This document shows positions 1-11,137 of a DNA stretch of 64,000 nucleotides, one piece after another. A model generated the notes under the pieces. That model was not told the origin of the DNA and did not search any database. It saw nothing but the letters and a program-made list of their open reading frames with translations. Each line of letters opens with the position of its first letter. The stretch's first letter is position 1. Origin of the DNA: Metridium senile (lineage: Eukaryota; Cnidaria; Anthozoa; Actiniaria; Metridiidae); assembly GCA_949775045.1 (NCBI GenBank), contig OX459097.1:6589685-6653684 (forward strand), given 5' to 3'. A program made the translations under genes and the position numbers.

Positions 1-540
1 ATGCTGCATATATTTTATGTTTTTGTTCTATGCTGCCAAATGTTTTAGCAATTTCTATAGCACGCTCAGCATAATCTATAGCCTCCCAGTATATCATTAA
101 TTTAGTATGTAGGTCTGACAGACTTATATAGCATTCCCGCTCCAGTGTCCACTCCCCAGACTGTTTAGCAATTATCAAAGATTGATCAAGATATGCTTTA
201 GCATCCTGATATCTGTTGAGGTAAGTAAAACTGGCACCAAGCCCCAAGCAAACTTCTCCCTCCACTTGTTTTCCCACTTTATGGTTGACAATGATAGACA
301 AACTTTGTTCATAATTCATAACTGCTTCAGAGTATTTATCCACCCTTAGATAACATTCACCCAAGAGGAAATAAAGTAGTGCAATCATTTCCTTGTCACC
401 TTGATCTTGATACAAAGTAAGACTGTTCTTGTAACATTCAATGGCTTCCGTATACTTGCCTGATGTCATACACAGGTTACCAAGCTCACAGCCCAACACC
501 AAGCGCCCATGTAATGTTCTGTTTATTATATAGATATCAA
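1..540 (-). CDS. TPR-CHAT family protein, N-terminal TPR part (copy 0, partial)
   Basis: The minus strand is open from about 540 to the left edge with no stop. It encodes tandem TPR helices (motifs such as [51 protein letters not shown]) that align with the N-termini of the other copies here. The usual start ([12 protein letters not shown] or similar) is replaced: the frame reads TLHGRLVLGCELG with no ATG, and homology stops where a Crypton recombinase fragment begins just upstream. Either an upstream exon supplies the start, with a possible acceptor AG near 530, or the 5' end was lost. The rest of the gene, including any CHAT domain, lies outside the window. The family call is secure; whether it is expressed is unknown. 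Confidence 0.75.
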
Positions 541-554
541 TGAAATACCAGGAT

Positions 555-1090
555 TTATTTTCTTCCGCCGTGGTTTGTTTTGGTCGGGATTCCCGCCGTT
601 TGTGTCATTTCCTTCGTAAGACTGTTTAACTTGTTTACTCCCATCGGTTGAGCTTTAAACCATTTTGAATCCTTTTCCAATAACTCACTTTGAGATTTAC
701 AGTAATTTACAGCCAAATAGAAGCACGACTCGACTCGGTTCGGGTCAAACATAGTTTGTCGTCGTTTTCGTTCAAGACGTTCAACAGAAACGGCAGCTTT
801 ATTGGCGTACATTAATTCACGGTAAAGTTTGACCTGGCGTTGATTCCGTGGATTTTTTTCAAGTTCTAGTTTTTGTTTTCCGTTCAGAGAACTCAAGATA
901 TTCCATTCCTGTGCTGTCTGTCTTTAAAACGACATCTTCTAAGCATAATTATCTTTGCTCTGTGCATCCACGTAGACCAAAGTGAATCATGTTGTTTAGC
1001 CAAACCGTGTTCTGCAAAGCTTGTGGTGAGCTTATTCCGAGCAATTTTTTATCAAATACAATCTCAAGTTTTTTTTCCTGCCTCTTGCTT
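555..1090 (-). pseudogene. Crypton-type tyrosine recombinase (DUF3504-like) fragment
   Basis: Read on the minus strand from about 1090, the frames give KLLGISSPQAL, then TVWLNNMIHFGLRGCTEQR, DVVLKTDSTGMEYLEFSER, and after a frameshift KDSKWFKAQPMGVNKLNSL and TKTNHGGRK. These are recurring blocks of the DUF3504/Crypton tyrosine recombinase family. GLRG would hold the first catalytic Arg (codon near 970) and HGGR matches the HxxR box (near 560-572). It is dead: there is a TAA near 950, a TGA plus frame change at the A-run near 850, and the sequence ends straight after HxxR, so the catalytic Tyr is missing. The last 113 codons (555-896) remain open by themselves. It abuts the 5' end of the copy 0 TPR gene. 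Confidence 0.7.
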
Positions 1091-1224
1091 ACTATCTGTA
1101 CTCTTTGTTGCTACTATTTCTGTTGTTAAGAGATTAATATCAAACTCAGGAAGCAGCTCAAAGTTCTCGTTCTATGCTGAATGAAAAGTGAAAAGAAACC
1201 GCGAAGTAATGGTATTCCATTGAT

Positions 1225-1338
1225 ATCTATATAATAATATACAATATTCGCGTCCGACCTGTATGCGATATACAATAGCTGGTCTTCGACTTGCCATTGT
1301 ATATCGCATACATATCGGCCACTCATATTGTATATAGT
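1225..1338. repeat. Imperfect inverted repeat (hairpin)
   Basis: The core arms TGTATGCGATATACAAT (1260-1276) and its exact reverse complement (1296-1312) flank a 19-base loop. Weaker pairing continues outward, with ATACAATAT on both sides. The rest of 1091-1744 shows no gene that I can support. Confidence 0.7.
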
Positions 1339-1744
1339 ACAAAGATACTTTTTACAATTTAAAAAAAAACAGTGTCAAAAAAGTTGTTATCAACAAGTTG
1401 TTGATCAAATAGTGATCAACAGCAGAAATATATATATTTATCACAAACGTACAAACATTACATTTTCTATAGAAACGATCATGGGTTTCCCGTGCCTATT
1501 TTATTCTATTTATGTTCATTTTATTAGATTTGCCCAAATACACAAAGGAAGATTACATATTATATGAATTAAACTGGGGTGGGCAGGGAACCTGCAACAG
1601 CAAGTCCAATACCTGCGGGCCCTTGTATCTTGAAATATAATTACAAAAACATTAGTAACAGCATGAGATGGGTGACATTAAACCACGAGAAATGTTACAT
1701 GCATGATAAACAGATAGTGTTGATACAACATTGCTTCCCTTGTG

Positions 1745-2054
1745 TCTAGTTTCTCTCATCCAACAATAAAACACAGGAACCCCAATTTAGGATAAATGTA
1801 GATTAGCTTTTGCAAGAGAGTAGAAATGATCAATACTATATATCTATACTGACTCGATGATTTATGTTACAGATCAAAGAATATATAAAGACCCATCAAC
1901 TGTATCCATGACGATCACTATGCAACAACTGGTCAGCGGTCACTCTGATGTGAACACTACCCAAAGAAAATATTAGATATAATGATATCACTAGACCCAG
2001 TGCTTCTCCATAACATGGTTTAATAAAAATGCTTTGGTATAATAAACAAGTATG
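1745..2054 (+). promoter_or_regulatory. Orphan copy of the TPR-CHAT 5' flank, inverted
   Basis: The reverse complement of the sequence upstream of copies 1 and 2 (10620-10845 and 29225-29535) is found here. It shares the blocks around CCATGTTATGGAG, CACTGGGTCTA and CCAGTTGTTG, in the same order. It faces the plus strand and runs into AATAAACAAGTATGGAGA, matching the normal start context, so about four codons (M-E-R-I) survive before an AT-rich palindrome replaces the gene. It is a promoter/5'UTR relic without its gene. Calling it a promoter is inference from position and conservation. Confidence 0.6.
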
Positions 2055-2208
2055 GAGAGAATAGATACGAATTTTATCTTCTCGTGTTCAATTAATCAAT
2101 TATTAATTAATTAATTATATTATTAATATTAATTATTAATTAATTAATTCAATTATCTTCTCGTGATATCAATTGAACACTCGAAGATAAAATTCGTATC
2201 TCCTCTAT
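2055..2208. repeat. AT-rich palindromic (foldback) element
   Basis: The left arm ATACGAATTTTATCTTC (from about 2064) and the right arm ending at about 2200 are inverted copies. Between them lies a long run of ATTAATTA repeats that is itself palindromic. It sits four codons after the ATG of the orphan 5' flank, as if it had inserted there. Confidence 0.7.
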
Positions 2209-2439
2209 GTATTCATGAAATTCCAACGTCACTTTTTCATATTTTATTAAAATTAACATCTCGTCATGAAAATTCAATTTGAAACCTGAATCAAGAACGT
2301 GACTTCTTTTGTAAAATTCTCATAAATTATTCAAAATTAATATAATTTTCAGATCGCATTAATCTATATACATATTCAAATACGCTATAACTATTTACAG
2401 TAATATTTATAGTAATATATTATACAAAGAGTGACTAAT

Positions 2440-2935
2440 TAAATAATACTAACGAAAAGAGCTAATACAGGAACGCCCTCGTAAATAAGTGTGTCTTCAG
2501 GTTCTTCTTGAACAAGTCAATATTTACTTTAACGTTTCTAATCTCTAATGCGGCAAAGCATTCCAAAGGGCAGGTGCCGCGGAGGAAATCCCCTAATTAA
2601 AAGTAGTTCCTTAAAGTAGCTCACTAATATAAAGGGGTGCTAGCCCTCAAAAATTTTAAACTCGGTAATCAAAATTAGTTTAAACTTAATTCAATGCGAA
2701 AGCTAATCGGTAACCGATGCAATTCACGCAACAGGGGGTAATGTGGCAAACATGAGATGCAGAAAGCACTAAGCGAGCAGAAGCATTCAGAACGCGTTGC
2801 AGCTTATGAAGTTGATAATAAGGAAGGCCATAGTAGATGCTATTGCAATAATAGTTATCAAGTAATATAATCATAGTTATAAAGGCATGCACTAGAGATG
2901 CTGCAGATTCCTTCGTAAGATATTTACGTATACGT
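2440..2935 (-). pseudogene. LINE reverse transcriptase, degraded 3' end
   Basis: The minus strand encodes MHAFITMIILLDNYYCNS, YYGLPYYQLHKLQRVLNAS and ARLVLSASHVCHITP, which align with the RT C-terminal region of the LINE inside copy 2 (HAFITSKLDSCNSVLYGLP, LDKLQRIQNAAARLV). Further downstream come APALWNALP and TCSRRT-like remnants of the usual LINE C-terminus, now broken by stops and shifts. It is a 5'-truncated CR1/L2-like copy. Confidence 0.7.
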
Positions 2936-3516
2936 TTTAATTTTGTATGGATATTTAAAGGAAGAGCATTTTCGGGTGGTCGTGAAAACCGTAATTTTGG
3001 TACTTTTCATAATTAATTTTTTCTGAGTTCTGATTTCCTAATAACTATTTATACCGATATGAAGAGAAACAGTTGAACTTCAACTCCAATGAAAAACATT
3101 TCTGGGCACTTTTTGGCTACAAAATATCATCGTAAAATGCAAGGAATATCAAAATCAACAAAATTGATCGAGGGATATTATATACATCAATATTAGATTG
3201 GTTTTAAAAACATACATTTAACTGGTTCAAAAGTAATATTACAATGTAATGAAACGCAAATGCATCGATGAAAAGGTGATTTTTTCCAAACAAATGAATG
3301 CAAACAATATTTCAACATATAATCAAATTTTCATTTCACAGCGGGGTCACTCGTTTACTCACCTCTCACGGGAATTGCCGAAAAGCTTCCATTTTGCTGA
3401 ATATAATTACCAAGAAAAATATTTTTTGATTACAATTCAATTTCAATAAACATGGAAAACTAGCCTCTGGAATCTTGAATATTAAGGGAAAATTACTTAA
3501 TGATTTAATAATTTAA
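2936..3516. other. AT-rich intergenic sequence, nothing recognised
   Basis: Only short, composition-driven open frames are present. I see no family motif, terminal repeat or RNA gene. Confidence 0.5.
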
Positions 3517-5230
3517 ATGTTTGCTTAATTGTGATTGTGCATGTTCCTCCGTCGAACATTTCTAGTAAAAACGTAATCACGTGAAATTTATGGCTCTTAA
3601 TTCTTCTCGAAAAATGTAATTTTCTAAACTAATTTTACACTTTTCTTTAAACCACACTTTTTTTAACGTGAATTTAATGCTAATTCCAAATATGAGAAGA
3701 AAAGTGGGGTGTCCCGTGCTCATTTTCGAAAGAATCAACATTTAATAAATGCCTACGCGCGAGATTTTGAAGCAAATTTTGTGTCTTATGAGTAAAATGA
3801 AATAATTAAAAATATAAAGCACAAATACCAGGCAGTGAATCATTCTACAATACAATATGGATATTTATGAATAAAAGACAAAGTAGTAGCTTCATACGTC
3901 ATGTTTATGTCCTTTCACTCGCTTTCAAACTCGAAAACTCCCTCGCAAATCCATTTTTTTTTTCTACTTTAGAAAAAAATATTTTTTTTAAAACATTTGA
4001 TACAAGTTAGATTTTTTTAGGTTCTTTCAATTAAACGTATGAAAAATAGTCGCGTGCAAAATTCGAGGGGTTTTGTCCTGTCGAAGCTCAAAACGTGTAT
4101 GGTTCATACATAACATTTTGTGTTTTATTTAAGCGGTGTTCCACCTGTCGATGTTGTAGCGTCTACAAAAAGATTGTTTATGCCAAGAACTAGCAAGTCA
4201 CATGACGAGTAGGGAATTCCCCCGAATGGTATCATCAGGATCTTTTCATGTTTTTGCCTTTTCAAGACTTTTCAAGACAAGAGTATGTGCAAACAATATA
4301 TCCATCGTGAAATATAAAAATGAACAAAAAACTAAAATAATAGACCTTCTGCGAAACTTAGTAGCAGCGCTTTTTAGCGCACAAAAATGAGGCTTATTAT
4401 GTAAAAAGAGCAAAACCATTTCGTCGCTAAGGGAAAAAACATTGATAACTTTATATTCACATATCCACAATTATTTTAAATTGAAGTTTTATACGTGATT
4501 TAAATGTTTGCTTGTGGTTGTGCATGGTCCTCCGTCGAACATTTCTAGTAAAAACGTAAGTACTTAGAACGGCTCTTAATTCTTCTCGAAAGGTGTCATT
4601 TTCTATACTAATTTTACACTTTTCTTTAAACTACACTTTTTTAACGTGAATTTAATGCTAATTCCCAATATGAGAAGAAAGGTGGGGTGTCCCGTGCTCA
4701 TTTTCGAAAGAATCAACATCTAATAAATGCCTACGCGCGAGATTTTGAAGCAAATTTTGTGTCATATGAGTAAAATGAAATAATTAAAAATATAATTAAA
4801 GCACACATACCAGACACTGAATCATTCTACAATACAATATGAATATTTATGAATAAAAGACAAAGAAATACCTTGATACGTCATGTTTATGTTCTTTCAG
4901 CGCTTTCAAACTCGCATGGAACCTACATAAAACTCCCTCGAAAATCCATTTTTTTCTACTATAGAAATTTTTTTTTTTAAACATTTGATATAACGTAGAT
5001 TTTTTATGAAAACTAGTCCCGTGCAAAATTCGAGGGTTTTGTCCTGTCCTGTCGAGGCTCAAAACGTGTATGCTTCATAAATAACATTTTGTGTTTTATT
5101 TAAGCGGTTTTCCACCTGCCGATGTTGCAGCGTCTACAAAAAGATTGTTTATGCCAAGAACTAGCAAGTCACATGACGATTAGGAATTCCCACGAATGGT
5201 ATCATCAGGATCTATTCATGTTTATGTCTT
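3517..5230. repeat. Two tandem units of about 0.98 kb
   Basis: The block starting TGTGCATGTTCCTCCGTCG at 3517-3560 recurs at about 4502, and homology continues through TGAGAAGAAA, CTACGCGCGAGATTTTGAAG, TTCGAGGG and GCGTCTACAAAAAGATTG to about 4250 and 5220. The units differ by many substitutions and small indels, so the duplication is old. Their right ends match the start of the macrosatellite unit at 40762. Confidence 0.75.
4340..4450 (+). mobile_element. Fragment of the long-arm MITE found at 12676
   Basis: The stretch from ACTTAGTAGCAGCGC through ATGAGGCTTATTATG to CGTCGCTAAGG matches the left terminal region of the element at 12676-14022, with substitutions. Only the terminus is present. 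Confidence 0.5.
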
Positions 5231-6030
5231 CCTAATATCATATTGGGATGAGTAGTATTAATTTTACCTAGTGGTATTAAAAATGACAACATCTGATCTC
5301 TTACAATGCCGTGTTAAATATATTGATCGTGATATCACAAAAATTATATTTAGACACTGTATTTTTTGTACATTAGATTCAAGACTCTTTTCAGGACTGC
5401 TAGAGTGCAAAAAATATATCCGAGAAATCCAATTAGAAATATGACTTACCATACCAATTTTACTACTTGATATTACTAATATTTCGAGGATATGCATGCT
5501 GTTTGAACTCTATCAATAAAATAAAAGTTTTAAAGAGATTGTAAATAGATTTTTATAGAGCTGTTCTCATTAACCCGTGAGAGACGCTTTACTGAGTGTA
5601 TCGCTCTTTAATGCATCTTAATTCCATTGTGTTCTTTTGTTGTTATTTGACTATCACACTTTAACTAATACCCTTTGTTTCACGAGTTAATGAGAACAAC
5701 TCTAACATGTTTATATATTTATAAATTACGATTTTTATTTTTTCTATCATTTTGTAAATATTCACATAATTCAGTCGTATGACTTCAAGGTGTATTTCAT
5801 TTGAATAAACAATTTATCTATCTTGTCCTAAGCCGAGTTGCTTCGCAGGTGTTTTTCAGGACCACGTTTCACTGTCTATAAGTTTATAAAATATACTCCT
5901 TTCAAATTTTTAACACATTAGTTAAAGAAGAATTAACATTTAGGTGTATGCTGTACATGTCAAGTCGAATCGATAGTTTTCATTCAAATTTCGTATTTTA
6001 GCTTCCATTCAAACCTTATGAGAATTTTCA
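5110..6030. repeat. Dispersed single copy related to the 1.46-kb macrosatellite unit
   Basis: The blocks GCGTCTACAAAAAGATTG, TGGTATCATCAGGATC, CTAAGCCGAGTTGCTTCGC and AAGTCGAATCGATAGTTTTC occur in the same order as in the tandem units at 40762-47560. A MITE (5558-5702) and other sequence interrupt it. This shows the macrosatellite monomer also exists as a dispersed repeat. Confidence 0.7.
5558..5702. mobile_element. MITE with TA target duplication
   Basis: The ends GAGCTGTTCTCATTAAC and GTTAATGAGAACAACTC are inverted repeats with one mismatch over this stretch. TA flanks both sides (5556-5557 and 5703-5704). It is 145 bp with no coding capacity, consistent with a Tc1/mariner-type non-autonomous element. 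Confidence 0.7.
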
Positions 6031-6124
6031 TAAAAGTTTTTGAATCAAAATGGGGAGATGGAGATTATTTGTACAAAATTACTTTTAGTGTAGTTTCACT
6101 TTACATTATACGAGGTGTAAGGAT

Positions 6125-6257
6125 CCGCCTTAAATACCTGAACCAACATTACAAGTTTAAGAGATATTTGCCAATGTTTTATTGAACAAACTGGTCACGT
6201 GACCTGTTTTGCTAAATATCCTCTAAACGACTATAGCTGGCTCAGGTATTAAGGCGG
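6125..6257. mobile_element. Small foldback/MITE element
   Basis: CCGCCTTAAATACCTGA at the left pairs with TCAGGTATTAAGGCGG at the right, with one extra base. Inner stretches (TTTAAGAGATATTTG against TAAATATCCTCTAAA) pair imperfectly too. The target duplication is unclear. Confidence 0.6.
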
Positions 6258-6560
6258 AGTAGAATAGTACCTATTGAAAGAATCACAAAAATATAAAAGG
6301 GTTTCATGCTAAGATAATAATCGTCTCCCCATTTAAGGTGAAAGTTTTGTACATTTTGTAGTCCAGATAAAGGTCACGTGACTAATTTTTCAGAACATTT
6401 CCCCCTTCAAAATGTTAAGGTCGTATAGTTGTGTGACTATACCAAGTTTGGTTAGGTTTGAGATAAAAATATAGATATAGCAAAAATAAAACGATTTCAG
6501 CCATAATTTCTTTAAATCCAGGCCTTAACATGCTTGAGTGTCATATGGTCTATAATTATC
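6258..6560. other. Intergenic sequence, nothing recognised
   Basis: No open frame of note, terminal repeat or RNA gene was seen between the foldback element and the minisatellite. Confidence 0.4.
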
Positions 6561-7535
6561 CGAACTATTAATATCATCACTATCAACCCTTTATATTAAT
6601 ACCCAATTATGGATAAGTCATTTATATAATAACCTTTAATACATGTCACATAATCTATCTATAACTATAACAACTAAGAACTGAATATGAATATACCAGC
6701 CGACTAGTACATATAACTCTAGAATTAATAATATCAATGTCATATCACTTTCAATAATGTACTGTTACTTTGCTCTACTTACTGATTGATTTGTCTGATT
6801 ATATATATATCGACTTATCATTTACATAATCTATCTATAACTATAACAACTAAGAACTGAATATGAATATATCAGCCGACTAGTACATATAACTCTAGTA
6901 TTAATAATATCAATGTCATATCACTTTCAATAATGTACTGTTACTTTGCTCTACTTACTGATTGATTTGTCTGATTATATATATATATCGACTTATCATG
7001 TACATAATCTATCTATAACTATAACAACTAAGAACTGAATATGAATATACCAGCCGACTACTACATATAACTCTAGTATTAATAATATCAATGTCATATC
7101 ACTTTGCAGTAATGTACTGTTACTTTACATACTGATTGATTTATCTGATTATATATATATCGACTTATCATTTACATAATCTATCTATAACTATAACAAC
7201 TAAGAACTGAATATGAATATGCCAGCCGACTACTACATATAACTCTAGTATTAATAATATCAATGTCATATCACTTTGCAGTAATGTACTGTTACTTTGC
7301 TCTACTTACTGATTGATTTGTCTGATTATATATATATCGACTTATCATTTACATAATCTATCTATAACTATAACAACTAAGAACTGAATATGAATATACC
7401 AGCCGACTAGTACATAACTCTAGTAATAATAATATCAATGTCATTTCACTTTGCAGCAATGTACTGTTACTTTACATACTGATTGATTTATCTGATTATA
7501 TATATATCGACTTATCATTTACATAACTGTTTGTT
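6560..7535. repeat. Minisatellite in the 3' flank of copy 1
   Basis: A unit of about 175-178 bp recurs about five times. The block AAGAACTGAATATGAATAT starts near 6676, 6851, 7029, 7203 and 7379. Each unit ends with TATATATATCGACTTATCAT, and the last runs into the stop of copy 1. The same terminal block (CGACTTATCATTTACATAAC) precedes the stops of copies 3 and 4, so the array grew from the ancestral 3' flank. Confidence 0.85.
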
Positions 7536-7540
7536 CAAAA

Positions 7541-9418
7541 TTAAAAAATGGTAACGTCATCTCCGATAAGAAAGAATGGAGCCCAGTACTTTGGATGGCT
7601 GTATTTCTTTTCTCGTATCAATTCTTTCATGGATTCATTCAAGCTCACACTTGCACTCCTACCACGCCTTAGATGCTTATAGAAACCTAACATAAAGTCA
7701 AGTGTGGCTTCGTCGTCGATTGCCCATAATGATGCTACCACAGCACGGGCTCCTGCTGCAAGAAAAGCACGAGCCATACCGACCACTCCTTCAGCACGAA
7801 TTTCTCCCCGGCCACTGTGACAGCAACTCAAAACCACAAGCTTGGCGTGAACTCCAATTTCTTGGACTTCCTGCATTGTCAAGATGTAGTCTTCTTCGTC
7901 TGGAATGGCTTTGAATTGAGCAGATATTCCTGGTGCTAAAGCGATTTCACCAGTGGTATCGTCACCATGAGCTGAAATATGGATGACAGCTGCATCTTGG
8001 TGGAGGTTTTCTTTGACTGCGTCTTTAGTTGCATCAATCCCTATTAGTGGTGAGACACCAAGAATTGAACTGAATACCCCTGCTTCCATTTCTGCATCTG
8101 GTAGGCTTGAAAATGTTGTCTTTTCTCCACGAAACATGACTTCACCGACGAAAGGATTTCCGATCACCAAAGCCCCTTTCTTGCAATGGTAGTCGTCTGG
8201 GCATTCTTTCAGAATCTTTAAAGTCGTCAAAGATGGTGCTAGTCTGATGCGCTTGGTTTCACAGAGGAAACGTCCCGTCTTTGGATCCTGCAAAGCTGCA
8301 AAGGGAATCAAATTTAGGGGTCCATCTGGAATAATGACAACTTCATCTTCAGTGAGGTGTTCTTGGACAGGTGTTATCAGTTGTTTAAAGAGTTCCTTTA
8401 ATGGTTCTTTAATATCATTATGTTGGTCAGACTCAATCGATGTTGATTCTGGCGGGTTTCGTGAGCTGCTCGAGTCCAAGTACTCACTGTCAATGATGTC
8501 CTGCTCTAATGTCATTCTTACAATACTATTACGTAGGTGTGATTGATCGTCATCTCCTTCACTGTAGCCTTGTGTGCCAAGAGATCTGTCTTCACAATTT
8601 GCTGCCATTTGTCTGACATGCATGGATTGATAAGCTGAGTCAGCCAGTTGCTCGATGTACTCAGTTATGTTCTTCTTAGTGATGCTGTTTTGCTTCATTT
8701 TGATCTTTACATATATCAATGGTTGTTGTTGCGAAAGAACCCACAAATGTTCACTGTCGTCTATGAGAGAATAGAACAGTAGACAACTCTCTTTGGGCAA
8801 GAGTTTAGTCATATCACTTTCTTTTAGTGCTTTTATTTTGGGGATATTTTCGACGAATGCTTGCTGTTGCTGCATGCTATACTTGGAAACCAGAGTGTCA
8901 CCCAAAGCACATGCTCGGCCACGGTCACAAACTACAAGTGCTTCTCTCGTACGGTTTGTCTCGATAAGAAGTAATGCAAGATTATTATATGCTACAACAT
9001 AAGTGTCCACAATTGATATTTTAAATTCGTATTTTTCTCTGAGATCATCAAACAATTCTTCGTAGCACTCAAGACTCTCTCTCAGGTATTTTTCTGATGT
9101 TTTAATTTTTTGAGCATACTGCATATTGTTGTTACCTATTTTCTGCTCTTTAGCTAATTTGTAATACAACAGTCCGATGTGAGATCGGGAATGTGCTTCA
9201 TTTTGTTTGTTTCCTGAACCAGTATCAATCTTTAAGACCTTTTCAGATGCATCAATAGCTTCAGACATCATGCCAAACTTAAAGTAAATATTTGCAAAGG
9301 TACTATAACTAGTTTCAATATGGTCACTATTGTTAACCTTTAACGCCAAACGTAAAGCTTTCTTTATGTTTTTAATGGCCTCAGGTAAATTTCTGTTGTC
9401 ACAGAAACATTCACCCAA
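7541..9418 (-). CDS. TPR-CHAT family protein copy 1, C-terminal TPR + CHAT protease half (frameshifted gene)
   Basis: This frame continues copy 1 after the 32-bp deletion. Its first codon is a TTG inside a TPR motif ([14 protein letters not shown]), so it is not a real start; an ATG first occurs in GMMSEAI. Of 625 residues, the first 150 or so are the last TPR repeats, then a linker with [16 protein letters not shown], a low-complexity acidic/Ser segment, and the CHAT domain over about the last 260 residues. His484 ([10 protein letters not shown]) and the second Cys of LSCCHSG (Cys533) match the His-Cys dyad of clan CD proteases. It ends [17 protein letters not shown]. The catalytic half looks well kept despite the frameshift, which suggests a recent break or an assembly error. 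Confidence 0.8.
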   Translation of the reverse strand: MGECFCDNRNLPEAIKNIKKALRLALKVNNSDHIETSYSTFANIYFKFGMMSEAIDASEKVLKIDTGSGNKQNEAHSRSHIGLLYYKLAKEQKIGNNNMQYAQKIKTSEKYLRESLECYEELFDDLREKYEFKISIVDTYVVAYNNLALLLIETNRTREALVVCDRGRACALGDTLVSKYSMQQQQAFVENIPKIKALKESDMTKLLPKESCLLFYSLIDDSEHLWVLSQQQPLIYVKIKMKQNSITKKNITEYIEQLADSAYQSMHVRQMAANCEDRSLGTQGYSEGDDDQSHLRNSIVRMTLEQDIIDSEYLDSSSSRNPPESTSIESDQHNDIKEPLKELFKQLITPVQEHLTEDEVVIIPDGPLNLIPFAALQDPKTGRFLCETKRIRLAPSLTTLKILKECPDDYHCKKGALVIGNPFVGEVMFRGEKTTFSSLPDAEMEAGVFSSILGVSPLIGIDATKDAVKENLHQDAAVIHISAHGDDTTGEIALAPGISAQFKAIPDEEDYILTMQEVQEIGVHAKLVVLSCCHSGRGEIRAEGVVGMARAFLAAGARAVVASLWAIDDEATLDFMLGFYKHLRRGRSASVSLNESMKELIREKKYSHPKYWAPFFLIGDDVTIF

Positions 9419-10619
9419 CTTCTGACATAATTTGACGAATAATGGATTCCCAACGGTTTTCCCTTGCTAAGTCAAATTTCTTTATCTTGAAGTATACAAA
9501 TGAAAGGTTTCGAGAAGCAGCTACTTGATGGGATATATTACCTGTATCTTTAGCTATACCAAGGGAGTATTCAAAATACTTGGCAGCTTCTTGATATTTT
9601 CCAACACTCTCATAAATGGTACCGAGATTGCAGTACACGAGACAATCAATGTTTTCACAACCCAGCTCAGATATATGTTTTAAACTGGTTTTGTAATATC
9701 TGATGGCGTCATATTTTTTGCCTAATTTCATGGAAGCCAACCCTAAACTATTATATGCCATCGCCTCTGAGTGTTTGTCACGTCTTTGTATTGCAATGTC
9801 TAACTGTTTTTTATGATACTCCATGGCCTCTTTGAGTTTTCCTTTTTCTCGAAGAGCTATTCCGATAGCTCCATATGCATTGCCCTGTGTAAGCGAATCA
9901 CCTGTTTCTTTAGCAATTGCGACACTTTCCTTCGCACAACTTATTGCCTTGTCATAATCGTGAATCTTCAAATAGGAGTTAGATAAACTACAACGTACTA
10001 TTCCCTCTTCCCTTTTATCCCCAACTTGTTTAGTGTGTTTAAGATATCGCTCATGACAGTCTATAGCCTCCTTTACTCTACCGAATGGTACAAATACATA
10101 AACCAATACTGCATATGTGTTTTGTTGTTCTTCAGTAGTGTTCATATTTTCAGCAATTTCAAAAGCACGCTCAACATAATGTAAAGCCTCGCGATATTGT
10201 CCTCCGTTATAATGCAGATCAGACAGACTAATATTACACCTCCATTCCAGGTTCAACTCCCCGGTCTGTTTAGCAATGACCAAAGCTTGATCAAGATATT
10301 CTTTAGCATCCTGACATCTGTACAGGGAAATATAACTGACACCAAGCGCAAAGTTAACTTCTCCCTCCAATTGTTTTCCCAGTTCATGGTTGACAATGAT
10401 AGACAGACTTTGTTGATAATTCATAACTGCTTCAGAGTGCATATCCAGCCTTCCATAACATACACCCAAGCGGTGATAACATCGTGCAATCCCTTTGTTG
10501 TCACCTTTCTCTTGATACAAACTAAGACTGTTCTTGTAACACTCAATAGCGTCTGTATACTTGCCTGATGTCACACACAGGTAACCAAGCTTACAGCCCA
10601 ACAAAGCCATTCCCTCCAT
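9411..10619 (-). CDS. TPR-CHAT family protein copy 1, N-terminal TPR half (frameshifted gene)
   Basis: It starts at an ATG ([12 protein letters not shown]) and encodes about ten TPR repeats over 400 residues; their second helices read [61 protein letters not shown] and so on. It aligns nearly end to end with residues 1-400 of copies 3 and 4. The frame ends in [15 protein letters not shown], where intact copies read QIMSGDKLGE and carry on. Comparison with 35950-36000 shows a net 32-bp deletion here, which shifts the frame into the next open frame (7541-9418). On its own it would give a truncated TPR protein without protease. Its conserved 5' flank is present. Confidence 0.8.
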   Translation of the reverse strand: MEGMALLGCKLGYLCVTSGKYTDAIECYKNSLSLYQEKGDNKGIARCYHRLGVCYGRLDMHSEAVMNYQQSLSIIVNHELGKQLEGEVNFALGVSYISLYRCQDAKEYLDQALVIAKQTGELNLEWRCNISLSDLHYNGGQYREALHYVERAFEIAENMNTTEEQQNTYAVLVYVFVPFGRVKEAIDCHERYLKHTKQVGDKREEGIVRCSLSNSYLKIHDYDKAISCAKESVAIAKETGDSLTQGNAYGAIGIALREKGKLKEAMEYHKKQLDIAIQRRDKHSEAMAYNSLGLASMKLGKKYDAIRYYKTSLKHISELGCENIDCLVYCNLGTIYESVGKYQEAAKYFEYSLGIAKDTGNISHQVAASRNLSFVYFKIKKFDLARENRWESIIRQIMSEVG

Positions 10620-10845
10620 ACTTGTTTATTATACAACAGTATTTTTATTAAACCATGTTATGGAGAAGCACTGGGTCTAGTGATATCATTATTGCTTATA
10701 TTTTCTTTGGGTGGCGTTCACATCAGAGTCACCGCCGACCAGTTGTTGTATGGTGATCGTCATGCATACAGGTTTTGATCTGTAAGTTAAATCACTCAGT
10801 TAATATACATATACAGTATTGATCATTCCTTATCTCCTGTACAGA
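10620..10845 (-). promoter_or_regulatory. Conserved 5' flank of copy 1
   Basis: Sequence directly upstream of the copy 1 ATG is shared with copy 2 (29225-29535) and the inverted orphan at 1745-2054. Shared blocks include CCATGTTATGGAG, CACTGGGTCTA, CCAGTTGTTG and TTTTGATCTGTAA. Conservation and position suggest promoter plus 5'UTR, but no core element can be assigned with confidence. Confidence 0.5.
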
Positions 10846-11003
10846 AGTTACTTCCAGTTACTTGTTACTGAAATAACAAGGAAAAATAATGAAGTCTTTC
10901 TATCCAAAATTTATGAAACACGTTTTATTTAAACTTTATTTGCCATTTCAAATTCAGTGACATCAGCCAAGTTTGAATACTTTTAAGTATACACCTAAAA
11001 CAT

Positions 11004-11137
11004 ACACCTAATTCAAAAAAGGTTGACGGGGCGAACGGCGATTGGCGATTGAAATTCGTATTGTCCACAGTCGTGGACAATAGGAATTTCAATCGCCAAT
11101 CGCCGTTCGCCCCGTCAACCTTTTTTGAATTAGGTGT
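11004..11137. mobile_element. Near-perfect hairpin MITE, 65-bp arms
   Basis: The arms 11004-11068 and 11073-11137 are inverted copies with one mismatch and a 4-base loop (AGTC). The ends read TACACCTAATTC and GAATTAGGTGTA, with the TA at each outer edge serving as likely target duplication. The arm interior (GGTTGACGGGGCGAACGG) is far more GC-rich than its surroundings. The ends resemble those of the hairpin at 50554-50737. Confidence 0.8.

Noticed and set aside
873..1184. 103-codon plus-strand frame
   Set aside because: It is antisense to the Crypton recombinase relic, which explains the sequence better.
6560..7535. CRISPR-like array
   Set aside because: Units are contiguous tandem repeats without unique spacers, in eukaryotic context.
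9411..9418. Operon-like overlap of two genes in copy 1
   Set aside because: The second frame starts at a TTG inside a TPR motif; comparison with copies 3 and 4 shows one gene with a deletion.
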